Source: Chlorops oryzae (lineage: Eukaryota; Arthropoda; Insecta; Diptera; Chloropidae). Taken from it: a DNA stretch of 64,000 nt. Positions 47,146 through 59,402 of this stretch are shown one piece after another. The notes under the pieces are model-generated. The model searched no databases. It worked only from the letters and a program-made list of their open reading frames with translations, and was not told the origin of the DNA. The DNA lies in the NCBI GenBank assembly GCA_020466095.1, contig CM035806.1, forward strand, positions 12,707,724-12,771,723, read 5' to 3'. Every line of letters starts with the position of its first letter. Positions within the stretch are counted from its first letter, which is position 1. The translations under genes and the position numbers were made by a program.

Positions 47146-48358
47146 ATCATGAGCAAGGCAAGGTTGCTGGGAAGATCTTCTAAAAGCATTTATCGAAGTC
47201 TGCTTGCAAAGGCTTTAAACTATAGTAAGCATTATGATATCAGTGCGAACTGCAGGTATATGCATGTACATATAATTTAATATCAATTCAATTAATAGTT
47301 GGAATTGTAACTGAAGCCATTTGATCAGTACATTCTCTGATTCGAATGAAGTCTTTGAAGAGTTAAGAAAATTGATTTGCGAAGCAAAATTCTAATTACC
47401 AAATTTCGAGCAATTGAATCGAAGTGACAGAAATGCCAATTAAACATTCTCGATCAACACAAATAAAGCCCTTCCCCGAATTGATAATTATATTTATCGT
47501 CACTGATGACAGGGCGCGCATATTGACATGGTTATCATAAGCAAATATAGAGCTTGAAGTGATCAAGTACGATGGGAATTTTATGGCAAATATGAGCGAA
47601 ATTTTCCACGCGCTCTCCCAGCCATTTTTACGACTAACATATTTCACGTGTCAAACATGGACCCTAATGCGCTAAAAATATTCTCAAACAATTCTACCTG
47701 ATCGAAATGTCGATGGGTTCATTAACAAAATACAATGCTCCCCAAAGATCGGAGACCGACACGTTAAGACCGGTCACCTAGTAGAGACAAAAAAATGAAT
47801 AACATCACTTTCGAAACGCAAATGACGATCGGAAAAATTGATCAATTTAAATCATTTTATTGCGATATAAATGTCGGTTCAAAATGACGTTGAAACTCAG
47901 CTGTCTGTCTATCTGTCTGTCTGGCTGATTATTTTCTCTCAATATGTTGAGCTCCGTCTTATCGGAAAGTGTGACACAAAAAAAAAAAAATCACATTTTC
48001 TGACTGACTTGACTGTCTTTGGCATGTTTTAACAAAGCAAACAAGATCAATATGAGCTCATTACAGCGGCAATGGGCGCGATTGCTGGCTGGCTTGTTTG
48101 TTCGGTATCGGTGTCGATATCGGTATCCATATTACGAATGACATTACGTGCATCTTGACAGCTGAAGGTGGAACGTCATAAATTTTTTTTTTGGCACTAG
48201 GAGGCGTTGTCTTGAAGTCGTAAACTAAGTCGTTAGGGTTTCTTTGCTCTATTACTGCGAGCAACGGTATTGCGAAAAGTCAGACGTTACCGGAACTCAG
48301 TTCCCTCGGGTAGTCTATTCTAGTTTGCATTGTGTGAGATCCGAAATTTAATGGAAAA

Positions 48359-48423
48359 ATGTCCGACCTCATGGACCCTGACAATGATTGTATTATGTTT
48401 TATGAAAAGACATTCAAATGGAG
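48359..48423 (+). CDS. KCNQ: KCNQ candidate first coding exon with GC donor
   Basis: ATG at 48359 in the fly-like context GAAAAATG is the first methionine after an in-frame TGA at 48335. It encodes [20 protein letters not shown] plus Trp and two bases of the next codon. It ends AG|GCAAGT, the optimal form of the rare GC-AG donor. The two carried bases (AG) are completed by the first G of the exon at 49718 to give Arg, so the phase fits. I do not recognise the peptide, so the link rests on signals and phase. Confidence 0.5.
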
Positions 48424-50908
48424 GCAAGTATGAAGTGAACAAATTTTTTTTGTGTTCTGTTTGGCTGTCGGTAATTCCTGGGGCAGGATCCGGAGACTTG
48501 TGCTTTGATTTCGATAAATGGACGTGCTGAAATTTGCATGCATCTCATTCGGATAGGTTTGAGGTTTCTTTTTTGTGCATATCTTTTACTAACACTCCTG
48601 GCATGCGATTTAAAATGAGACACTTTTGTCACGGGTTCAGTTTTCTGATTGTTTCGGGCTTTTTCAAATAACGATCCGTGTTAAAAGTTCGCCTAAGAAA
48701 TGCTTCCATACTGTGATGAAATGAACGTTTAATTTTTTATTGTCATCAAAATTTACATAATAACCGGTGTAAATTGGAATTTTCTAAATAACTTTTGAAA
48801 AAAGAACAAAAAAACTAATAAATTAAAAAGCTTCGCTTACGTTTCGGATCAAGCTAATTGCGAGCGCTTGCAAAAAAAAAAAAAAAATATAATAACAAGT
48901 ATCACTTTAAGAGATAAAAGATAAAGCGAGAAGGTATTTGAAGAATTGAGTCAAGGTCCGATCATGTGGGAAATCGTTCATATATTGCTGGGAAATTTGA
49001 TCCAAAAACGAAAAACTCTTAGCCAGGCAACACTAGATGGCCAAAGGCTAAGAAGGAGTTGCATTTTACATGCTAAATAGAGAAGAGGGGGGAAATTTTT
49101 CACTCGCATTCAAGGATAATATTGCTATACAACCTGATTGATTAATAATTTGAGGCAAGCTGAGCAAGGATATGGACCGAATTAGAATGTCGTCGGTTCA
49201 ATGTCAGCTCGAGATAATGAAATACAGTCTTTGAGTGAAAAAATGTAAGCATTTGTCCTCGAAAAATTACCGATCACGTGAAGAGTTGCGCTCCCCCGTA
49301 ACAATTTTTCCTCTCTATAATGTGCTCATATGCGGTGAATTATAATTCTCGAACTTGTATTGCGATTCCCATATCAATTCCGTTGCCGTTTGAACCCCCA
49401 AAACCCTCCTCTTGCGCAAGGGATTGATATGGCATATCCATTTTACACAGTAAATGACCAGGTAAAAGGGGTTTTTTTTTTTTTTAATTTGAACTCTTGT
49501 CTTCTTTCCTTCATTCACCATGATTCTTTGCGTAGAAAGGTTGATTTATGTTTTTTGAATTTATGTACTGGTGGAAAAATGGGTTAACCATGAATGCCAT
49601 AATTCATAATCATTCAAACTCTTGCTTTACTTTAAAAAAAAAAAAAATCGCAATCTCTTTTGTTACAACTTGGAACGACTTTTTAAAAGGATTTCTTTTT
49701 CACAATTTACTTTGCAGGACATGTAAGCTCGGTTTTCAAAAATCCGAGCGCCTTCAAAAACCTCGAATGTCACTTCTGGGGAAGCCAATCAATTATAATC
49801 GCGGCACACGCCGCGATGCACGCTATAGAAGACTGCAAAGCCGCGTCTATAATTTTTTGGAAAGACCGCGCGGCCTACCAGCAGTTCTCTATCATGTCCT
49901 GGTGTAAGTATCATTCTAATCAAATCTCGATTCGATTAAAGAATTTTCTTTTTTCTTTATCCATTTTAGGTTCTTTATGGTTTTTACTTGCCTCGCTTTA
50001 AGCGTTTTCTCCACCATCGAGGAGTATGAGAAGGACGCGATTTTTATATTATTTCGAATGGAGATTTTAGTAGTTTTATTATTTACTTTGGAGTTTGTAT
50101 TACGGTGAGTTCATTAATTCGCGTCTCCATGATGACTGATGGAAATTTATTGTTTTTTTTTTTTTTTGTCTTTCATCCATTTTCCCAAAAGGCTGTGGTC
50201 CTCTGGTTGTCGCTCAAGATATCAAGGATGTATGGGCAGGATGAAATTTATCAAACGACCATTTTGTATTATAGGTAAGTATATTTGCCTCATAGCGATA
50301 CCATTCTCCATTGCCCGCCCCCTGGCGGCGGGAGTGTTAACTACTGCTTTTCTTTTTTTGTTTTCTTTTTTTTTTTTTAGATATTATTACAATTATAGCG
50401 TCCGTTGTAGTATTAGGAATGGGCACTTCCGGTCAAGTGTTCGCGACGAGCGCATTGCGTGGACTGCGCTTCTTTCAGATACTGCGCATGGTTCGGATGG
50501 ATCGTCGTGGCGGCACTTGGAAGCTGCTCGGTAGTGTTGTATACGCGCACAGACAGGAATTGATAACGACAATGTATATCGGATTTCTGGGTCTCATATT
50601 CGCATCATTCCTTGTATATTTAATGGAGAAGGATGTCAACGCGAAATTTAGTAATTTTGCTCAAGCGCTATGGTGGGGTGTGGTAAGTTCTAAATAGGGA
50701 AAGCCAACAGAGAAAAAATAGAGCTCATAAGAATTGATTTTTCTCTTAAGATTACGCTATGCACGGTGGGCTATGGCGACATGGTACCCGAAACCTGGCA
50801 AGGAAAAATGATTGCATCATTTTGCGCATTACTGGGCATATCGTTCTTTGCGCTGCCCGCGGTAAATTCCCTTTCAATTAGATCACTGTTCCTTTCAAAT
50901 TAAACTTT

Positions 50909-50946
<38 letters not shown>

Positions 50947-53900
50947 CTATCTCTCTCCTTCTGTGTCCCGCTAATGCGTAGGGAATTTTGGGTAGCGGTT
51001 TCGCGTTGAAGGTCCAACAACAGCAGCGTCAAAAGCACATGATACGAAGGCGTCAGCCAGCTGCTACACTCATACAGGCTGTCTGGCGTTGCTATGCAGC
51101 GGACGAGCAGTCGGTGTCCGTGGCAACGTGGAAGATCCATCAAGTACCATTGCCCAGTCCACCAGCTTCGTAAGTAATCGCAATATACGGATTTAACACA
51201 TTTCATCGCGCTAAATTAGGCAGTCTCATTCTGATCGCTTTGTATATAATCAATATATAGAACGTGTATAGCATACTATTTTGATGGCCGTGTACGGTAG
51301 ATGTGCCAGTGACTAAAAAAAAAAAAACGAAAAAAGAAAATTAAAAAAAACAAAATTTAAAGGCCAAACATGCTTCGTAGCGCCTTACAGGATCATATTT
51401 TCTAATAGTATCGGCGGCGACTCTTGTATATTAAACTCGATCGACATCTTTACATATATACATATATATATATATATATATAGACTTATGTAGTTCAGCT
51501 TCATTCAAAACATATTGTTTTTCAAATATTCTTTGGTGTGTGTTAATATATAATTTCTTTTGGAATTTTTTCAGTTCTGAATATTGGGATAGATTATTTA
51601 AAAATTTAAGTGAATATAGGTAAAAACAATTTTAAACAAAAACCAATTTCTGTTCCACCCAAGGACGCAAAACAGAAAACCTAAAATAAAAACAAATTAT
51701 TATCGTAATGAAACAACAGTGGAAACAACATTTCCGTTTCTCCAAATTTCACCATAAAGTAGCGCTTTTGATTCAAATCACTCCACATATACACACACAC
51801 ACACATACATAGTTTCGTATTTCCTTAAATATTTGAATTTTGAATTGATATTTCAAAATAATCCTTCCGCTTTAATTTATCCACGTAGAAGTAAAAACGT
51901 AGTTTTAACAAAACTAAACGCTTTCTTAAGCCATAAAGTACTTAATTCTAAAAAAAATCGCACGACGGCAACTAAAGTGACACAACTCAAAATTTTTGAA
52001 TTTTGAGTCACACTGTGGATCTTGTTCATAAGTCACCTGTCTACCTGCACAAAAAATTCGACTCCATTATTTATATTATAAATAGCAAGAAAAAACCGTT
52101 ATGTCTTTTTTGTTGCTAATGATTTGATCAGGGGCGGACTGGGCCCATGGGCAACCGGGAAAAGCCCGGTGGGCCCCCAGTTAGCTGTGCTTTTTAGCTG
52201 TTACGTTTTTTTTTTTTTTTCTTAGGTAACGAAGCCCCATTTTTCAAACGCCCGGTGGGCCCTTTGACCCCCAGTCCGCCCCTGGATATGATCAATGTTG
52301 CCAATTGTCAAAGAGACTTATTTCGCATTAGTTCTTTTTTGATTATTTGAAGTGAGTTAAAATGAAAGTTGTGATTCTTGAACAGATAAATTTTCTTTTC
52401 GTTGGCCCACTTCTCATCAACTTTCTTATATGAGCTTCTGAAAAGCTCTTCTTCGCAATAAGCATCGTTTTATTTAAAAAAGGAAGAAGTCCTCTAAGCT
52501 CAAAAACAGTTTTTCGCGTTTTCTAAAAAATAAAAAAATTTGAGTTGTGCCACTTTAGTTGCGTCCGTGCGATATCTTTTCAATATTTTTCCCTTTTGCT
52601 ATTGAAAAAACCTAATAAATGTCTTAATTCTCCTTCTTGAAGAGTTGCTATTCAATTCTTGCCTGTTGCTTAAAAAAAAAAAAAACATTAACCCTTTCAC
52701 TACCAAACTATTATTGTATAAAATATGTTTTCTTTGGTTTCGTTCACTGACATTAAAAAAAAATTCCATCGACACCAGAGATGTCCGAAATTCGTTGTTC
52801 CAAGCACATGTGCTGGAGAGATAAAAGCCCACCTGAGATTTGAGGAATTCCGAATGATATTTTTTAAAGCGAAAATCAAAGTTTTTTACAAAATTTATTC
52901 CTCTTCATATATTTTTTTGATGTATTGTCCATTTGTTAGTACTGATCGTATGCCATAACCCTACCGCTACCATACGATTCTCGGATATAGTCTCCCAATG
53001 GGCTTAAAATTAATAATTGCAACTGATTTTTCCATTTCAATCTAATAAAAACCCATTTGTGAGAACGATGAAAGCGATTTTGGATGAGAATCAAAATACA
53101 GTTCAACCTCTCATTGCGGACACTCATATGAGTGTGTCCGCAGTTGAGAGGTTTGACCGTAGGAATATGACAACTAAGTATGTCGTTTAATTTTGCGCAG
53201 TGAAAGGGTTAAGGTTCCTACAAAATCGCACATTATCTTGTAATACAGAGCTCTGTATTTACTACGCTTCCGAGTCTCCATTGAAGTGTTTGTCTTTCTC
53301 AGCTAAACTATTTACTTTGCACAAAATTCGACATTCAATCGAAAGAAAAATGTCGTTAAAACTATAAAAAAAATAAAAAAAAGCTAACCGCTTTCAACTC
53401 TAAAAACACCCAAAAAGGTACAATTTTATTTGTGTCTCACGTACTGCAACATTATTTCGTATCGTTGCAGCATGCTGACAGCTTTGACTCAAGCAACATG
53501 CTGCAAAGCGTTCATGCTTTGCTTTCTTTGTTAAATCATTCTCAAAGTATAATCAATCAATAATCACAGCCTTTTACTGCTTTGAATTTTTTTTTTTTTT
53601 TCAATTTTCCTAATTAAAAAAGCTATCTCTTTCTGTTTAATTTTATGTAATAAAGCTTATAGCTTTTATTTTTCAAACCTCTCTTATTAATACTCGTAAA
53701 AAACCACTTGTAATAGGAACATAAAGAATTCGTTTGTGTGTCTTGACTAATGTTGTTTACATTTACCATGAACAGTATCGCTCCAGTAATTTCAAATTTT
53801 CATGAGGGAATAAGGTGATTAAAACTACAACCTTAGCTATATAAATATATTTATAAATATATAAAACTACATACATAAAAAAAAAAGACTAAGCACCCAA

Positions 53901-54400
53901 AAAAAAAAAAAACTGTTGTAAAGCACGATAGCCATGGTAAATCGGCTTGCTTGGCATTGAAGTTTCCTTTTGAGAAAATGCTCACATTTCCCTTTAACGC
54001 TGCCTCCGCTGTGACCGATTTACCATGTCTACTTTGCTCAAGCTTTAAATGCATTTATTATCTTACGTATGTTAATGTGTTCAAATTTTTATGAATGTAT
54101 ATGTACCTATGTATATGTTTTTTTGATATTCGCTTCAATTAAGACTGACACAATCACGCCGCGCCGTTCATTGGCCAAACGAACACTTGAGTTCAAAATA
54201 TTTTTGCGATCGTTTGCAATTCTCTCGTGTTTTGTCCTCAATCAAATTTGCAATCCATTCGGCACAATTCGGACTGAAATTGAGAAAAAAAAAAAAAATA
54301 AAAACAATACAAACATTTTTATGTATTTCAGAAGAAAAAAAAAGAAAAACAAAAAATTTAACAAAATTTCCACAATGCTTCACACATGTCGCTGAATTTT

Positions 54401-54437
<37 letters not shown>

Positions 54438-57400
54438 TTGCAATTATTGATCTCGTTTCTCTACCGTTAGAAGAGCCTCGTCCGGGTATAAACATAACGC
54501 CTCGTTTGTTGCACGATTGCCAACAATAAGACGTCCGAAGGCGCAGACAACACAATCACCTGGAGACGCTGGCGCTATTGGTGGGCGACCAAGTGTACGT
54601 TCTGGGCGATACGCTCGTACCGTACGTGATATCAATGCTTCCGCCGAGAATCTGGGTAAGTCATAACAGTTCAAATATTATCCATTTGATACGCAAAGAT
54701 TTCTTTCCCCTCTCCTTTTTGACTTTAATTGTTTTTTTTTTTCTCTCTAAGTTCCTTTAGCATATATAAAAAATAATTTTTTTTCTCCTTTTTCAATACA
54801 CAATGCTTTTATCCTGTCGATGCTCTACACCCTGTTCACCTTTTTGCTCTCACAAGTATGCAACGCTTTTCGAATTTCTCCTTCAATTACAGCTGCTTTT
54901 TTTTTAAATTTTATATGGGCGTTGTGTGTATGCAGGGTTTAGAGCGTTGAGAGTAAAATATTCTAAATATGTAAATAAACTAAAGAATTATAATTATTTT
55001 TATATCTATAAAGTTATGCTCAGTGTAAGAATGTGTTGAAATTTATATAATGTGCTTAAGTGGATTTAAGTTTCTTTAGTTTTTTTCACATTTGATTTAG
55101 TTTTGCAAAGTGTTGCTTTATTAAGTCGCATAAGTGCTCACCTACTATATATACGAACATTGTACACAGTTCATTTTGAAGACTAACAAAACACAATCAC
55201 AACACAAGGCTCGATCAACGGAGAATCGATCGAATCGATAGAACCGAATCGGACTCAGTTGGTCGAGACATTCAACATTGCGACTCAAAGTACCACTTTG
55301 TGATATAATCGGGCCTATTACGGTGGACGTCGGTTCGCCCGTTAATTGATGTTGAACACCCCTGGTTGGGTCGAAGAAAACGGGTTAATGATCTTGCAGG
55401 CATTCACAAAACCAAAAAAAAAAAGGGCCGATTTACATTAGGCGACAAATGGCTGAGAGAAATTTGGTTTTGAGGCGAAGCCAAGGGCTGCTCACTGCTC
55501 ACAAAAGTAAACAAAAATTCAAATATTTAAATATTTATTTTTAAAATGAATTTTTCCCATAGAATTTTAACAACTTTCGGCCTGTCGCTTTCAGGAGATG
55601 TTAGAAAAATTTAAAATTCAAATTTTAAAAACAGTCGAATATGGATATAATGAATTAATTTTTGCACGTCCTGTTCATTGTCCCCCCACAAAAATGTGCG
55701 ACCAAAAAAAAAAAAAAGAAGTCCCATGCCAATTGTGGGTCCCTTCAGAAAGCCCGGGTCCGGGGGAAAATCCACATTTTCCACCCCCCGCTCTAAGGGC
55801 CTGATTATTAAGAGCAGTCTGTGTAACAACAAAGAGTTCACTATTGCTAGCTGTTCATGATTTCAGGGATTCGTTATGTCCAGTTTCGACTGTATCCTCT
55901 TTCAATGATAATTTATAAGATTTTCTCTATTTTCCCATTTTACTGCAATAACGTTAAAGAGACACCAAAGTCACATCGTACTTTATTTCAACTGTGAATC
56001 TCGCTCATCTCCTTCTAATTCTATGTGTAAGGATTAACCTTTATGTGAGTGACAATAGAGTGCCAAGATACCTATTTTAAACTATATTTAGTTTATTAAG
56101 GGCCGGTAAAGGAGTTACAGTTTAAACTTCAGTTTACAGCTTAAACTACTCGAAATGGGGGAAAAAAACATGTTTCTCAGTGTTCGTTTAGAGAAAATAT
56201 TTGGTTTAAAAGCTTAAACGAACAAAAATTGTTATAAAAATTCATTAATATACATTTTCATATAGTACGGGGTCTATCGGGACTAATGACGAGATTTTCG
56301 AGAGCACAAAAAGAATAGGATCTCCAGTGCAGAGTGTAGAGAATCTACCTTAATTGTGTATACTGAAGACCGTCTCAACAATTCTGAAGCTCTACGAAGA
56401 GCTGCCGTCAACAAAATTCGAGTAGAGCTCTACTATGGTCTCCACAACTTTATACAGTGTACACATTGAAAAAGTAATTTTCTCTACTGCAGAGTCCTAG
56501 AGAGAACATTCTTCTGCAGTGCAGTGACAAGAGAAAACTTATTTTTGATTTTACTTCCTTTTCGTCAGCCAGTGCTTGCCTTGCTGTGCGAGGACAAATT
56601 CAATGTTCAAGAAATAAAGTCCTACCTTTTATCATCGAAAGAGATAAGAAAAAAAAAAACCCTCGCAACGATAATAGTAATTGATATTCAGAGACAGGGA
56701 TGGACATCAAATACAGCTCGGTGTAAAGTTTTATTATTCTAGGAGCAGTCCTTCTACTACTTTGGAAGAAACGTATGAAGCCGATCCACTGTGCGGCGTC
56801 GGAGGCTACTGTTGCATGCTTCAATAATAGACCGTAATAGGTCCGAATTATTTGCATGGATAGAGTTTTCGGCTTGTGCGTGTTATTGCATGCAAACGTA
56901 CAAGAGCTCAAGACTTTCGAATCTAACAGTTATCAAAACCAAACAACATTAATTTACCAAATTTTGTCTCACAGTTTGCAGTTCGATATGTTAATACACA
57001 GTGGATTTTTTTTTCTAATTCCTGCATGTGTCCGTAGAGCTCAGTCCTAGGGTATTTCTTTGTTTTTTTTCTTTTTTTTTTTCTTCCTTTGAAAGTTCTT
57101 TTGAACTATGATTCGGGATAGAGAAAACATTTAATTTGTTGGTTTAGAGGTTTCTTTTCAATAGAAAATCATCTCAATCCCGAGTGGAATGTTGCACAGT
57201 TTGAACAACGTTCGGGACTGAATAGGCAGAAAAAGGAAGAAAAACAATTCAAATGCGGGATAATTTCATAAATAACGAACAAATAAATGAATATTAGCCC
57301 TTGAAAATAGCTTATAGGTGAAGCCCGCTCTGTAACATTGCGTTTCTGGGAAGATGAAAACAAGACCGCAACACAAAACATGTTGCTAGAAACTTAATGA

Positions 57401-59198
57401 CTGATACATAGAGAGCATTTTTATTTGAAGTTTCTCATCAATTATTTTGTTTAAAATTGAATTTATTCCAAGTATTATGAAAAGATGAAGTAAACAAAAA
57501 AAGAAACAGAGTTTGATTGAAAAGTCAGAAAATGAAAATGCAATTTTCTCGAGCTCGAAAATTATTCTTCAAAATATTTATCCATGTTTGTATTTTTTTT
57601 TACCCAAAAAGTCCCAGTGCTTCAAACAGTTATCATTTGGAGATAAGAAAGGGAAAACACATCCGCAGGTTTTTTTCACAAGAAATTGTTCTCTTTAACC
57701 CTTTAACGCATGAGGCACAAATTTTTCCCCAACTTATTTTAAAGGTTAATAGCAAAATACTTAGAACTTAGTAGGTACATGGATATAAATCGTTCAACTT
57801 AAACGTATATAAGAACAAATTTGTCCTTAATGCGCAAGAGGGCCTAAGCAAGGTCAACGCCTAAGTTAGGTAATTAGAAATTTGATGTATAATTTATGAA
57901 AATGCATGCTTTTTCAATGTGATATCAGTATCAGCGTTTTACAACTATAACTTGGAAATGAACAACTTAAGATAAGACACAAAATGCACACAACCACTCA
58001 TAAAAATAGCACCTATCCTTTTATTAAAATGATTCAAGTTTGATCGAGTACAGAAATTTTTAAAGCCTTGTTCGAAGAAACTCATCAGAGATGGTTATGA
58101 GTTCCATCATTTATTCGTAGCAGTTCATTTCACACTCTTCGATTCCTTGTGTCACCTGCAGAGGTCAATGAAGTTTAATTTAATTTTTTCAAACTGCCAT
58201 CAAGTTTTCATTACTGTAGCTTTTCTAATTAATAACACTACATGAGATCTGCAACATCGCCGAAAATAATAGGGAGAAAAATTTATATTTTTAAAATATG
58301 CCATCGTGTCGTCTGTTGGTGCCACCTTCTCTGGGTTAAATATTTTTATAAAATTTATGTTTTGTCACCAACGAATCATTCTCTATCATTCTAGAGATAG
58401 CGATGAGCAGGGCTCGGATTTTGTTGACTTTTATAAATTTAAAGCATACTTTAAGGAGTAAACATTTTGTTCAACTCACACAAAGTTAATATTCAAGTCG
58501 ATTTTTAACTTCAATATGAATTTTTTTGAAGTTACAAAAGCGGTTTAAACTTCATCTTCGCTAAACTTATTCGCAAAATGTTGGTAAGAAAAAATTTTGG
58601 CGCCATAAAGTATGCTTTAAATTTTTCGAGCCCTGGCGATGAGTCCATTGAACAGAAATAACCGAATCTCAATCAAGGGATTTTTCTCCCATATGAAGGA
58701 TGTGCTATTTTTGTGAGCAAAAAGTATTGTGGCAATTTTGTTGCGAACAACAATCTCAATTAGGCGTTTAATTCTCTCAAAGTTGTCGGCTCAGTTGCTC
58801 TTTGCTTATGAATCAGTTTTGCTTTTTGTTGTTAAATTTTTCTCAAATTTCCTTTTCTTGGGGCTTGCCCCTCCGCTCCGATATTTCAATCTCTCATGGG
58901 CCAAAAGAATTTCTTTTGTTTCGCAGCGTCCCTGTTTAGTTGTTAGTGTTCTATTTTTTTTTTGTCTTTAGTTTCTCCTTTCATTGCTGTTGTTGAATGT
59001 TGTTGATTTTAATGTCGTGTCGAATTGTTGCATTAGTTGATTGATGGACTGATTGATGTGTTCGTTGGAATGTTCGTATATTGTTGCGTCCTTCATGGCG
59101 ATTCGATGGCGTTCGTAACGTAATATAACGTAACGTAAGCTAAATTAAAACTCGTTCAAAGACGAATAACAAGAAATCTAAAAAAAAAAATAATAATA

Positions 59199-59288
<90 letters not shown>

Positions 59289-59303
59289 TAATAATAATAA
59301 TAA

Positions 59304-59345
<42 letters not shown>

Positions 59346-59371
59346 TAATAATAATAATAATAATATAATAA

Positions 59372-59402
<31 letters not shown>

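Larger units (their letters stand above)
45576..48358. other. intergenic DNA upstream of KCNQ
   Basis: It contains AAAGCTT-type motifs at 46305-46465, the 32-bp tandem array and the hAT MITE listed separately. TCAGTT near 48297 could be an initiator for the exon at 48359, but no DPE-like match follows, so no promoter is called. Confidence 0.35.
51170..54470 (+). other. KCNQ intron with three small transposons
   Basis: Holds the candidate cassette exon (51575), the hAT MITE (52129), the piggyBac-like element (52692) and TA repeats near 51455-51482. No other feature was recognised. Confidence 0.5.

Noticed and set aside
47150..47175. GGTTGCTGGG followed by AA as the right end of a CCCAGC element
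   Set aside because: No matching CCCAGCAACC left end was found nearby, so the likeness may be chance.
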